DNA from: Alphaproteobacteria bacterium
GTDB lineage: Bacteria > Pseudomonadota > Alphaproteobacteria > UBA828
Direction: 5' to 3'
DNA length: 64,000 nucleotides
Assembly: GCA_011523425.1 (NCBI GenBank)
Contig: WTGU01000050.1
Span: 1-64,000 of the forward strand
Within the stretch, counting starts at the first letter, position 1. Each line of letters starts with the position of its first letter. The translations under genes and the position numbers were made by a program. Positions 9,538 to 17,923 of the stretch are shown piece after piece. The notes under the pieces are model-generated. The model did not search any database. It worked only from the letters and a program-made list of their open reading frames with translations, and was not told the origin of the DNA.

Positions 9538-11598
9538 TCAGTCGCCGTCGCCGACGGAGACGTGGAAGTTGCCGTGCGCGTCCGCCTGCGCCCGCTGGCC
9601 CGCGAGCAGCAGGATCGTCGTCGTGTCGCTGTCGATGAGCGCAGGGCCCGTCACCCCGGCGCCGGCCGGGGGCGCGTTGCCGTCGTGCACCGGGAGCGGC
9701 CGGAACGCCCGCGCCTCGCCGAGCCAGACGCGGCGCGTGTCCCGCTCCGGCAGGCGCTCGCCCGCGGGCGTCGCGGCCAGTTCTGCGGTGCCGCCACCGG
9801 CGCCGATGGCGCGGACGGTCCAGGTGGTGAATTCCACCTCGCCGTCGTCCTCCCGGATGGTATGGATGCGCTCGTGCATGTCGTGAAAGGCGGCGGAGAG
9901 CAGGGGCACGTCGGCCTCGCGCAAGGCGCCGACCGCCGGCTCGAAGGGCGCCTCGATCTCCCAGGACTGGTACCTGTAGCGGGCCTGGAAGGCGTACTCG
10001 TAGCGCCTCTCGGCCTCCGGCACGCCGGCGCGCTCGAGGAAACGCCGTGCCCGCCCCAGCAGCGCCGCCAGCGTGCGGTTGACCGCGTCGAGCGCGAAGT
10101 GGCTGCTGCTGGTGTGGAGCGTCGCGGTCTCCTCGCCGCGGATGTCGGTGACGAGGCCGCCGAAAGCGCTCAGGCCCGCGGCGACGCCCGGCACCATGAA
10201 GCGGCCGATGCCGAGCGCCCGGGCCATCTCGCCGATATGGCAGGCGGTGGCGCCCCCGCCCGCCACCAAAAAACTCTCGCGCGGGTCGATGCCCTCGTTG
10301 ACGGTGATGTCCTCGATCGCGGCGATCATGTTCTCGTTGCCGGTGACGTGGATCGCATAGGCTGCCTCCGCCACCTCCAGATCGAGCGCGTCGGCCACCG
10401 TGGCGACGGCCCGGTGCGCGGCGCCCGCGTCCAGCGGCAGGCGGCCGCCGAGGAAGTAGGCGGGGTCGAGCAGGCCGAGAACCAGGTTGGCGTCGGTGAC
10501 GGTGGGGCGCGTGGCACCCCGCCCGTAAGCCGCGGGGCCGGGATCGGCGCCGGCGCTCACCGGGCCGACCCGGAGAAGCCCGCCGGAATCCACCCAGGCG
10601 ATGCTGCCGCCGCCCGCTCCCACCGAGCGCACGTCGATCTTCGGCAGCCCGAGCAGGTCGTTCCCGATCGGCGCCTCGGTGGTGCGGATGAGCGCGCGGG
10701 CGCGGATCGCCGAGACGTCGAAGGTGGTGCCGCCCATGTCGATGACGACGATGTCGGGCTCGCCCGAGAGGTCGAGCGCGGCGACGGGCGCGAGAGTCGG
10801 CCCGCTCATCACCGCGTGGATCGGGCGGGCGGCGATCTGGCCCACCGTCATCATCCCGCCCTGGCAGTTGGCGACGAGCAGGGTGCCGGCGAAGCCGGCC
10901 TCGCGCACCGCCCCCTCCAGCCGGCCCAGATAGGCGGGCACGATGGCGTGCAGCGAGGCGTCTATGGCGGTGGCGATGGTGCGGCGGTATTCGCGCGGGA
11001 TCGGGTTGAGCGCATGGCTGAGGGTGACGGGTACTTCCGGCCAGAGCGCGTTCACGATCTCGCCGACGCGGCGCTCGTGCGCGGGCTCCACCACCGACCA
11101 GAGCAGGCTGACGGCGATGGCGTCCACCGGGCAGCGCCTGAAATGATCGACCGCCGCGTGCACGTCGTCTTCGGCGAGAGGCGCGATCTCGTTGCCGCGC
11201 GCGTCGATCCGGCCGCGCACCTCGAAGGTGCGGGTGCGGGGAACGAAGGGCTTCGGATAGTCTAGCCGCCAGTCGAACGCGCGCTTGCGCGGCGCCTCCC
11301 GCAGGGTCAGCACGTCCGGGTGGCCGGCGGTGCAGATCAGCCCGACGGCGCCGGTGCGGCCCTCCACCAGCGCGTTCGTGGCGACGGTGGTGCCGTGCAC
11401 GATGCGGCCGGTCGCGCCGAGGAAGGCGGCGAGGTCGGCATCGAAGGCGCGGGCGGCGAGCGCCAGCGCGTCCATGAAGCCCCGCTCGAACGCGGGCGGC
11501 GTGGACGGCGCCTTGACCACCGCGAGCCTGGTCCCGTCCGAGACCACGCAGTCCGTGAAGGTCCCGCCGATGTCGATCGAGACCTGGTACCGGCTCAC
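9538..11598 (-). CDS. hyuA: Hydantoinase A / oxoprolinase-type amidohydrolase, HyuA subunit (copy 2)
   Basis: A 686-residue HyuA protein that appears to head the minus-strand operon. ATP-binding landmarks are DIGGTFTD at residues 9-16, HGTTVATNA near 65, IDMGGTTFDVS near 274, GAGGGSIAWVD near 312 and VAGGGATACHIGEMA. No ATG lies near the first motif; GTG at 11598, eight codons before DIGGTFTD, is the most sensible start. It pairs with hyuB copy 2 directly downstream. It is divergent from hyuA copy 1, so this is not a recent duplication. The substrate cannot be inferred beyond a cyclic amide, or a ketone if the enzyme is carboxylase-like. Confidence 0.88.
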   Translation of the reverse strand: MSRYQVSIDIGGTFTDCVVSDGTRLAVVKAPSTPPAFERGFMDALALAARAFDADLAAFLGATGRIVHGTTVATNALVEGRTGAVGLICTAGHPDVLTLREAPRKRAFDWRLDYPKPFVPRTRTFEVRGRIDARGNEIAPLAEDDVHAAVDHFRRCPVDAIAVSLLWSVVEPAHERRVGEIVNALWPEVPVTLSHALNPIPREYRRTIATAIDASLHAIVPAYLGRLEGAVREAGFAGTLLVANCQGGMMTVGQIAARPIHAVMSGPTLAPVAALDLSGEPDIVVIDMGGTTFDVSAIRARALIRTTEAPIGNDLLGLPKIDVRSVGAGGGSIAWVDSGGLLRVGPVSAGADPGPAAYGRGATRPTVTDANLVLGLLDPAYFLGGRLPLDAGAAHRAVATVADALDLEVAEAAYAIHVTGNENMIAAIEDITVNEGIDPRESFLVAGGGATACHIGEMARALGIGRFMVPGVAAGLSAFGGLVTDIRGEETATLHTSSSHFALDAVNRTLAALLGRARRFLERAGVPEAERRYEYAFQARYRYQSWEIEAPFEPAVGALREADVPLLSAAFHDMHERIHTIREDDGEVEFTTWTVRAIGAGGGTAELAATPAGERLPERDTRRVWLGEARAFRPLPVHDGNAPPAGAGVTGPALIDSDTTTILLLAGQRAQADAHGNFHVSVGDGD

Positions 11599-11821
11599 CC
11601 GCCCCCCGACGCCCGTTCTCCGAAGGCGCGCATCCTCGCAACGGGGCCCCCGCCGGCGCAAGAGCCAGGCACGCGTGCCCCGCCGCGCCGCACGCTTCGC
11701 TGCGGGCGTGCGGGCTGTACACAATCTGTCATATGCTTGTGCCAGCACAGCGGCCCAGGGCGTCTGCACGTCACGAGTGAGACAAGCGCTGGATCAACAA
11801 GGCGCGTACGGGGAGAGACTC

Positions 11822-12598
11822 ATGAAGTTGCTGGCGATGTGGGCTGCGGCCCTGGTCGTGGCCATGCTCTGGGTCGTGGACGAGGCCGCGGCGGACGCCT
11901 ACACGATCGAGCCCGTCGACCGGGTGATGAGGGTGGTCAAGGGGGCGAACGTGCGCGCCGGCCCCGGCATGGACCATCCCGTGCGCGTTGCCCTGGGCGC
12001 CGGCACCCTCGTGCGCGTGACCGGCGACGTCGTCGGACGCAACTGGTTGCAGGTCGATCTGCGCGGGGACGGTACCGCCTCCTTCATGCACCAGTCGCTG
12101 CTGGAGGCGATGTCGGCCGCGGACTCGGCCACGCGCTCCGGTTCCGGCTGGTCCGTTACCCAGAACCAGCCGTGCCGGGTCTGGAACGGCGGCAAGGGCG
12201 ACAAGCATGACGGGTACACCTGGTCGGGGGCGTGCGTGGACGGCAAGGCCTCGGGCGAGGGGCGGCTGATCTGGCGCAGCCGCTACGGCCGGAACGTGTA
12301 CGAAGGCAGCATGGAGGCCGGCAGGCAGCACGGCACGGGAACCCTGCGGCGGAGTGACGGCAGTCGCTATGTCGGCGAATGGAGCGCCGGAGAGCAGCAC
12401 GGGCACGGCGTCTATACCTGGGCCATCGGCCACCGCTACGCGGGCGAGTGGCGCCGCAACAGGCCGCATGGACACGGCATCGCCACCTTCGCCGACGGTG
12501 ACGTTCTCGAGGGCGAGTGGCGCGACGGGTGCTACGGCGAGCGAGGCGGCCTCTGGGCCGCCCTGATCGCCAGTGTCGAGGACTGCGGCTTCGAGTAG
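11822..12598 (+). CDS. Secreted SH3b and MORN-repeat protein
   Basis: A 258-residue protein of unknown role. Residues 1-25 look like a Sec signal peptide (hydrophobic stretch, then AAADA). Residues about 36-95 form a bacterial SH3 domain (VVKGANVRAGPGMDHPVRVAL, a pattern typical of SH3_3 domains that bind peptidoglycan or peptides; motif written in pieces elsewhere is not needed). Residues about 159-235 carry three to four MORN repeats: YEGSMEAGRQHGTG, YVGEWSAGEQHGHG, YAGEWRRNRPHGHG and LEGEWRDGCYGE. Cysteines at 118, 138, 237 and 255 could form disulfides in the periplasm. GGGAGAGA just upstream of the ATG is a good ribosome site. It diverges from the Hyu operon across 222 bases. An envelope-associated scaffold role is a guess. 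Confidence 0.8.
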   Translation: MKLLAMWAAALVVAMLWVVDEAAADAYTIEPVDRVMRVVKGANVRAGPGMDHPVRVALGAGTLVRVTGDVVGRNWLQVDLRGDGTASFMHQSLLEAMSAADSATRSGSGWSVTQNQPCRVWNGGKGDKHDGYTWSGACVDGKASGEGRLIWRSRYGRNVYEGSMEAGRQHGTGTLRRSDGSRYVGEWSAGEQHGHGVYTWAIGHRYAGEWRRNRPHGHGIATFADGDVLEGEWRDGCYGERGGLWAALIASVEDCGFE

Positions 12599-12708
12599 CC
12601 GCCCGGCGTTTCCCGACACCGGGCCGGGAGGGGAGAGGCCGAACCGCTCACCCGCCCCGACGAAAGCTGCTATGAGTGGGCCTCGTCGGTACGCGTGCGG
12701 GCATCGGG

Positions 12709-13548
12709 ATGCCGAAGCGGTTGAGCGAGGCGGAGCGGCGGGACTTCCGCGAGCGGGGCTATTGCCGGCCCCTCCGCGCGCTCGACGCGGGCGAGGCGGC
12801 GCGCTACCGGGCGGCGCTGGAGCGCTTCGAGAGGCGCTGGCCGGGAGAGCGGCACATGCTCGACCAGGGCGCCTCGCTGCTGTGCCCCTGGATCGACGAG
12901 TTCATCCGCCACCCCGGCCTTCTCGACCCGATGGAGGAGCTGCTCGGCTCCGACCTGCTGGTCTGGGGCGTCTCGCTCCGGCTCAAGGAGCCGGACGGCA
13001 GGACCTTCGCCGGCTGGCATCAGGACACCGCCTACTGCGACATCAGGCCGATCGTGGTGATCGCCGCGCTCGCGCTCTCCGACTGCGGCGGCGACGCCGG
13101 CTGCCTACGCGTGATCCCCGGCTCCCACCGGGGCGCGCTGCTGCCGCATCGCGAGCACTTCGGGACCGACAGCCTGCTGACCCGCGAGCAGCAGATCGAC
13201 GCGCCCGTCGACGAGAGCGCGGCGGTCCGGCTGCCCATGGCGGCGGGCGAGGTGGTCTTCTTCAACAACGCGATCTGCCATTCGTCCGGCCCCAACAGGA
13301 GCCGCGACAGGCGCATCGTCTTCCTCATCGAGTACGTGCCGACGCACGCCTACCAGCACGAGCCGCGCGAATCCGCGATGCTGGTGCGCGGGGTCGACCG
13401 CTTCCACAATTTCGACGCGGACCCGCGCCCGGCCGAGGAAATGAGCGAGGCGGCGCGGGCGGCGTGGCGGCGCAAGGTCGAGGTGCAGGCCGACGTGCTC
13501 TACCGCGGGGCCGCGCATCCGCGGCGCGCGCTCGTAACCGGAGGATAG
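12709..13548 (+). CDS. Phytanoyl-CoA dioxygenase (PhyH) family Fe(II)/2-oxoglutarate oxygenase
   Basis: A 279-residue PhyH-family oxygenase. The iron ligands appear as the HxD pair in WHQD (His104, Asp106) and a distal His in ICHSSGPNRS, with the nearby Arg residues expected to bind 2-oxoglutarate; CLRVIPGSHRG is the family's conserved strand. The family hydroxylates diverse small molecules. The ATG at 12709 gives the usual N-terminus; an in-frame GTG at 12676 would add 11 residues. The stop is seven bases before the FAD oxidase gene, so the two are probably co-transcribed and act on related substrates. Confidence 0.85.
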   Translation: MPKRLSEAERRDFRERGYCRPLRALDAGEAARYRAALERFERRWPGERHMLDQGASLLCPWIDEFIRHPGLLDPMEELLGSDLLVWGVSLRLKEPDGRTFAGWHQDTAYCDIRPIVVIAALALSDCGGDAGCLRVIPGSHRGALLPHREHFGTDSLLTREQQIDAPVDESAAVRLPMAAGEVVFFNNAICHSSGPNRSRDRRIVFLIEYVPTHAYQHEPRESAMLVRGVDRFHNFDADPRPAEEMSEAARAAWRRKVEVQADVLYRGAAHPRRALVTGG

Positions 13549-13554
13549 ACGGCG

Positions 13555-15168
13555 ATGGCCGAGGCGCGGCGCAAGTTCTGGGGCTGGGGCCTCGAATCGG
13601 AAACGCTCGACGAGGCCGGCGCGGCGCGGATCGCCCGGCGCGTGGCCTCTCTCACCGGGCTCGATCCCGGCCCCTACCGGGCGCCGCCCGCCATCGACGA
13701 GGTGAGCCTTCCAACACCGCGGGTCTCGCCGCCGGCCGCGCTCGCCGCGCTCTGCCGCAGCGACGACTACAGCCGCGCGAGCCACACCTACGGCAAGTCC
13801 TACCCGGACTATGTTCGCGCCTGGGCGCGCGACTTCGCGGCGGCGCCCGACATGGTGGCTTGGCCGGAGGACGAGGCGGACGTCGTCGCGTTGCTGGACT
13901 GGGCGGGCGCTGCGGGGCTCGCGGTCATTCCCTACGGCGCAGGCTCCACCGTGGTCGGCGGTGTCGAGGCCGAGGTGGGGGCTGGCTACGCTGGTACGCT
14001 GACCATCGACCTCACGCGGCTGGACAGGGTGCTGGAGATCGACCGGTCCTCCCGCGCCGCCCGCATCCAGGGCGGCGTGCTCGGGCCCGCGCTCGAGGCC
14101 CAGCTCAGGCCGGCGGGGCTCACGCTCCGGCACTTCCCGCAGTCGTTCGCCTTCTCGACCCTCGGCGGCTGGATCGCCACCCGCTCCGGCGGTCACTACG
14201 CCACCCTCTACACCCACATCGACGAGTTCGTGGAGAGCCTGCGCACGGTGACGCCGGCGGGCGTGCTGGAGAGCCGCCGCCTGCCGGGCTCCGGGGCGGG
14301 CCCCAGCCCCGACCGCCTGATGATCGGCTCGGAAGGCTCGCTCGGCATCATCACCGAGGCCTGGATGCGGCTGCAGGACCGCCCCACTCACCGCGCCTCG
14401 GCCGCGCTCCGCTTCGCCGATTTCGGCGGGGCCGCGGCGGCGCTCCGCGCCGTGGGCCAGGCCGGCCTCTATCCCACCAACCTGCGCCTGGTCGATTCCG
14501 AGGAGGCCCGGCTCGCGGGCGCCGGCGACGGCAGCTTCCACCTCGCCGTCCTGGCTTTCGAGAGCGCGGACCACCCCGTCGATGCATGGATGGCGCATGC
14601 GCTGGAATGCATGGCCGATCACGGCGCAGGCTTCGACAGCGACGCGGCGCTGCGGGCCCGCGATCCGCTCGCCGATGCCTGGCGCGAGGCCTTCATCCGG
14701 GCGCCCTACGACCGCGAGGGGCTGATCGCTCACGGCCTGCTGCACGACACCTTCGAGACCGCGATCACCTGGGATCGCTTCGAGGAGTTCCACGCCGGCG
14801 TCAAGGCGGCGACGGAAGCGGCGATCGTCGAGGCGACCGGCCGGCCGGGGCACGTCACCTGCCGCTTCACCCACGTCTACCCGGACGGGCCGGCGCCCTA
14901 TTTCACCTATCACGCCAAGCCCACGCCCGGTGCCGAGATCGAGCAGTGGCGGGCGATAAAGTCTGCCGCCTCCGACGCGCTGATCCGGGCAGGCGGGACG
15001 ATCACCCACCACCACGCCGTCGGCCGCGACCACATGCCCTGGTACGAGGCGCAGCGACCCGCCCTCTTCGGCGAGGCGCTGGCGGCTGCCAAGCGCGCCC
15101 TCGACCCCGACGAGATCCTCAATCCCGGCGTCCTCCTCCCACCCCGGCGGGCGGCAGCAGCGGGCTAG
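13555..15168 (+). CDS. FAD-linked oxidase, alkyl-dihydroxyacetonephosphate-synthase-like
   Basis: A 537-residue FAD_binding_4 (VAO/PCMH-type) flavoprotein. The FAD fold includes VIPYGAGSTVVGG near residue 125 and FSTLGGWIATRSGGHYATLY near 202, and the C-terminal part has the triple-histidine ITHHHAVGRDH (near 493), a hallmark shared with alkyl-DHAP synthases and the related glycolate/lactate-type oxidases. Ether-lipid synthesis in bacteria is not generally expected, so oxidation of a hydroxy acid is equally plausible. It follows a PhyH dioxygenase by six bases. Its stop codon TAG shares the CTAG palindrome with the stop of the convergent groEL paralogue. Confidence 0.85.
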   Translation: MAEARRKFWGWGLESETLDEAGAARIARRVASLTGLDPGPYRAPPAIDEVSLPTPRVSPPAALAALCRSDDYSRASHTYGKSYPDYVRAWARDFAAAPDMVAWPEDEADVVALLDWAGAAGLAVIPYGAGSTVVGGVEAEVGAGYAGTLTIDLTRLDRVLEIDRSSRAARIQGGVLGPALEAQLRPAGLTLRHFPQSFAFSTLGGWIATRSGGHYATLYTHIDEFVESLRTVTPAGVLESRRLPGSGAGPSPDRLMIGSEGSLGIITEAWMRLQDRPTHRASAALRFADFGGAAAALRAVGQAGLYPTNLRLVDSEEARLAGAGDGSFHLAVLAFESADHPVDAWMAHALECMADHGAGFDSDAALRARDPLADAWREAFIRAPYDREGLIAHGLLHDTFETAITWDRFEEFHAGVKAATEAAIVEATGRPGHVTCRFTHVYPDGPAPYFTYHAKPTPGAEIEQWRAIKSAASDALIRAGGTITHHHAVGRDHMPWYEAQRPALFGEALAAAKRALDPDEILNPGVLLPPRRAAAAG

Positions 15169-16832
15169 CTCTCGCTCTGCGCCCCCGGCAGAGCCGAGTC
15201 GGGCAGGGCTTTGGTCTCGGGCTCGGCCGGCGGCGGCCGTCCGGCGATCACGGCTTCTGCGGCGATGGCGCGGGCGGCGGCGGGCACGGCCGTGCGCAGC
15301 GCCGTGCGGACCACCCTCGTCGGATCGACGATGCCTGCCCGCGCGAGGTCGCGGAAGCGCCGCGTCGCCGCGTCGTAGCCCCAGCACGGATTGTCCTGCG
15401 CCAGCACGCGCGCGATGGCGTAGGAGCCTTCGCCGCCGGCGTTCTCCGCGATCCGCCGTGCCGGCGCCTTCAGCGCGGCGTCGAGGGCCGCCACGCCCAT
15501 CGCTTCGTCGTCACCGGCCGGGCGGAGTGCGCCGAGTGCGCGGGAGGCCTGCAGCAGGGCGATGCCGCCGCCCGGCACCACGCCCTCTGCGGCAGCCGCG
15601 CGGGCCGCGTTGAGCGCGTCCGACGCGCGCTCCTTGCGGGCCCGGAGCTCGGCCTCGGTCGCGCCGCCGAGGCGGAGGTGGGCGATGCCCGCAGCGAGCC
15701 GGGCGAGGCGCTCCTGCAGCTTCTCGCGGTCGAAGCTGAGATATTTTTCCGCCTCGGCCTCGCGGCGGAGCATGGCGCAGCGCTGCTCGATCGCCGTCCT
15801 GTCACCGGCGCCTTCCACGATGGTGGTGCGGTCGCGGGCGACGTGGACCCGCTTCGCCGCCCCCAGCATGTCAGGCTTCAGGTTCTCCAGCGCGTTGCCG
15901 AGCTCGTCGGTGACGATCTGGCCGCCGGTCGCGAGCGCGATGTCCTCCAGCATCGGCTTGCGCCACTGCCCGAAGCCCGGCGCCTTGACCGCGGCAACGC
16001 GGAGCCCGCCCTGCTGCTTGTTGACGATCAGCGTCGCCAGTGCGTCGCCCACCACGTCCTCGGCAACGACGAGGAGCGAGTGGGACGACTTCGCGAAGGC
16101 GCGGAGCGCCGGCAGGATCGCGTCCATGCTGGAGATCGTCTTCTCGTGCATGAGCACGTAGGCGTCCTCGAGCGTGACCGTCATGTCGCGCTGATCGGTG
16201 ACGAAGGCCGGCGAGACGTAGCCCTTGTCGAAGCTCATGCCCTCGTGCACCGAGAGCTCGGTCTCCACGCCCTGCGCCTCCTCGACGGTGACGACGCCGT
16301 CGGGGCCGACCCGGCGGATGGCGTCTGCCAGGTGCCGCGCGATCTCCGCATCGCCGCCGGCGGCCAGCCCGGCCACGCGCTCGAGCCCGCCCTCTGCCGG
16401 CAGCGGGCGGGACTGCGCGTCGAGCGCCGCCGTGACCGCCGCCAGCCCGCGCTCGATGCCGCGCATCACGCTCATGGGATCGGCGCCCGCGGCAGTGGCA
16501 CGGTGGCCCTCCGCCATGAGCGCCGCCGCCAGCACCATGGCGGTGGTGGAGCCGTCGCCCACCTCGTCGGTCACCTTGGAGCCCACATGGCGGATCAGCC
16601 GGCCGCCCATGTCCTCGAAGCGGTCGGCGAGGTCGATGTGGCGGGCGATGGTGTAGCCGTCGGTGGAGACCCAGGGCTGGGCGTGGCGGCGCTCGATCAG
16701 CACCGCGCGCCCGCCAGGGCCGAGGGTGGCGCCGACGATATGGCCCACGGTGGCGGCGCCCTGCAGCAGCCCGTCCCTGGCCTCGGTTCCGATGCCGACG
16801 CGCTTCGGCCCCGGAATGCCGCCGATCATCAT
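15165..16832 (-). CDS. groL: Divergent orphan chaperonin GroEL (60 kDa)
   Basis: A 555-residue GroEL paralogue. ATPase residues are kept: STDG (equivalent of Asp52 in E. coli GroEL), GDGSTT (Asp87 region) and the ASDALNAARAA stretch with the Asp398 equivalent, plus VKAPGFG in the apical domain. It departs from housekeeping GroEL in conserved places (LGPGGRA for LGPKGRN, RHAQPWVSTDG for SFGAPTITKDG, TDQRDM for the usual INKPET region) and ends in LPGAQSES rather than a Gly-Met-rich tail. No groES lies beside it. It is 54 bases downstream of the transaminase gene on the same strand, so it may be a dedicated folding helper for that operon or a specialised paralogue. An ATG three bases downstream is an alternative start. 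Confidence 0.9.
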   Translation of the reverse strand: MMIGGIPGPKRVGIGTEARDGLLQGAATVGHIVGATLGPGGRAVLIERRHAQPWVSTDGYTIARHIDLADRFEDMGGRLIRHVGSKVTDEVGDGSTTAMVLAAALMAEGHRATAAGADPMSVMRGIERGLAAVTAALDAQSRPLPAEGGLERVAGLAAGGDAEIARHLADAIRRVGPDGVVTVEEAQGVETELSVHEGMSFDKGYVSPAFVTDQRDMTVTLEDAYVLMHEKTISSMDAILPALRAFAKSSHSLLVVAEDVVGDALATLIVNKQQGGLRVAAVKAPGFGQWRKPMLEDIALATGGQIVTDELGNALENLKPDMLGAAKRVHVARDRTTIVEGAGDRTAIEQRCAMLRREAEAEKYLSFDREKLQERLARLAAGIAHLRLGGATEAELRARKERASDALNAARAAAAEGVVPGGGIALLQASRALGALRPAGDDEAMGVAALDAALKAPARRIAENAGGEGSYAIARVLAQDNPCWGYDAATRRFRDLARAGIVDPTRVVRTALRTAVPAAARAIAAEAVIAGRPPPAEPETKALPDSALPGAQSES

Positions 16833-16886
16833 GCCGCGCGCCGTGCCTGCCGGCTTGTGCCAATCGGGAGTCGTGTCGGCGGCGGC

Positions 16887-17831
16887 TCAGCCGTCGTAGT
16901 CGATCGGGGTCGCCTCGCGGTCGTCCTCGTGGCGCTGCCAGTAGAGGCCGCGAAGCCTCTCGGTCACCGGGCCGGGAGTGCCGTCGGCCACGGGCTCGTG
17001 GTCGATCCTGGTCACCGGCAGGATGCCGCCCGCCGTGCTGGTGAGGAAGATCTCGTCGGCGCCGCGCAGATCGCCCGGCGAGACGGTGCCGACCTCGCCT
17101 GTGACGTTGAGCTCCGCCAGGAGGTCGAGGGCGGTGCGCCGGGTGATTCCTTCCAGGCAGGTGCCGCCCGGCGTCGTCGCGGTGCCGCCCTTCACGGCGA
17201 AGACGTTGAAGCCCGGCCCCTCGGCGATGTTGCCGTCGAGGTCGACCACCACCGGCATGTCGCAGCCCGCCTCGTAGCTCTCGAACAGCGCGCGGATCAT
17301 GTCGCCCCAGTGGAAGTTCTTGGCGGTGGGGTCGACCGAGGCCGGCGGGATGCGGACGTAGCCGCTCAGGTGCAGGTTGATGCCGCGGGCGCGCATCTCC
17401 TCGTCCGCGATCCAGACGAAGGGGATGGCGAAGGCGATGAAGCGGTTCTCGCAGGCGCGCGGATCGCGGGTCCCTTTCGGCGGCATGCCGCGAGTGCAGA
17501 GGACCTCGACATAGGCGTCGCGCAGCCGGCTGAGGCGCATGAGCCGCATCAGGATGGCCACGACCTCGTCGCGCTCGTGGGGGATCGTCATGCGGACGCT
17601 GGCCAGGCTCTTCTCGAAGCGGTCGAGGTGGTGATCGAGGCGGAAGAACTTGCCGCCCCAGACGTGGACCACGTCGTAGGTGACGTCCGAGCGGGTGAAG
17701 CCCCAGTCCAGGATCGGAATCCGCGCCTCGGCGATCGGCACGTAGGCGCCGTCGATGAAGGCGGCGCCCTCGGCAAAGCGGTTCTCAAGCCTCACGACTC
17801 CGTCGGGCGTCGCTTCAGTGACCCGTGCCAT
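16887..17831 (-). CDS. Class IV PLP aminotransferase, (R)-amine transaminase / branched-chain aminotransferase-like
   Basis: A 314-residue fold-type IV aminotransferase. The PLP lysine is in DPTAKNFHWGD (near residue 175). The sequence resembles (R)-selective amine transaminases along its length: the AFIDGAYVPIAEARIPILD opening, the SDVTYDVVHVW strand, EGPGFNVF, GITRRT and TSTAGGILPVT followed by GPVTERLRGLYW. In those enzymes the PLP amino group is transferred to or from an (R)-amine or a branched-chain keto acid. It sits 92 bases downstream of the TauD dioxygenase and 54 bases upstream of the groEL paralogue. The ATG at 17831 precedes the conserved region by about 20 residues. Substrate preference needs assay. 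Confidence 0.85.
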   Translation of the reverse strand: MARVTEATPDGVVRLENRFAEGAAFIDGAYVPIAEARIPILDWGFTRSDVTYDVVHVWGGKFFRLDHHLDRFEKSLASVRMTIPHERDEVVAILMRLMRLSRLRDAYVEVLCTRGMPPKGTRDPRACENRFIAFAIPFVWIADEEMRARGINLHLSGYVRIPPASVDPTAKNFHWGDMIRALFESYEAGCDMPVVVDLDGNIAEGPGFNVFAVKGGTATTPGGTCLEGITRRTALDLLAELNVTGEVGTVSPGDLRGADEIFLTSTAGGILPVTRIDHEPVADGTPGPVTERLRGLYWQRHEDDREATPIDYDG

Positions 17832-17923
17832 CGGCGGTCTCCCAAATATGCGGTGCAGGATGCTTCGAGGCCGACAGTGTGCCGCATCGCGCGCGCCGGC
17901 GCGACCCGTGCGCGGTTCCCGGC

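Noticed and set aside
11599-11821. Promoter for the SH3/MORN gene
   Set aside because: A TATGCT-like -10 is present near 11731 but no -35 at a proper distance; a GC-rich hairpin nearby is not enough for a call.
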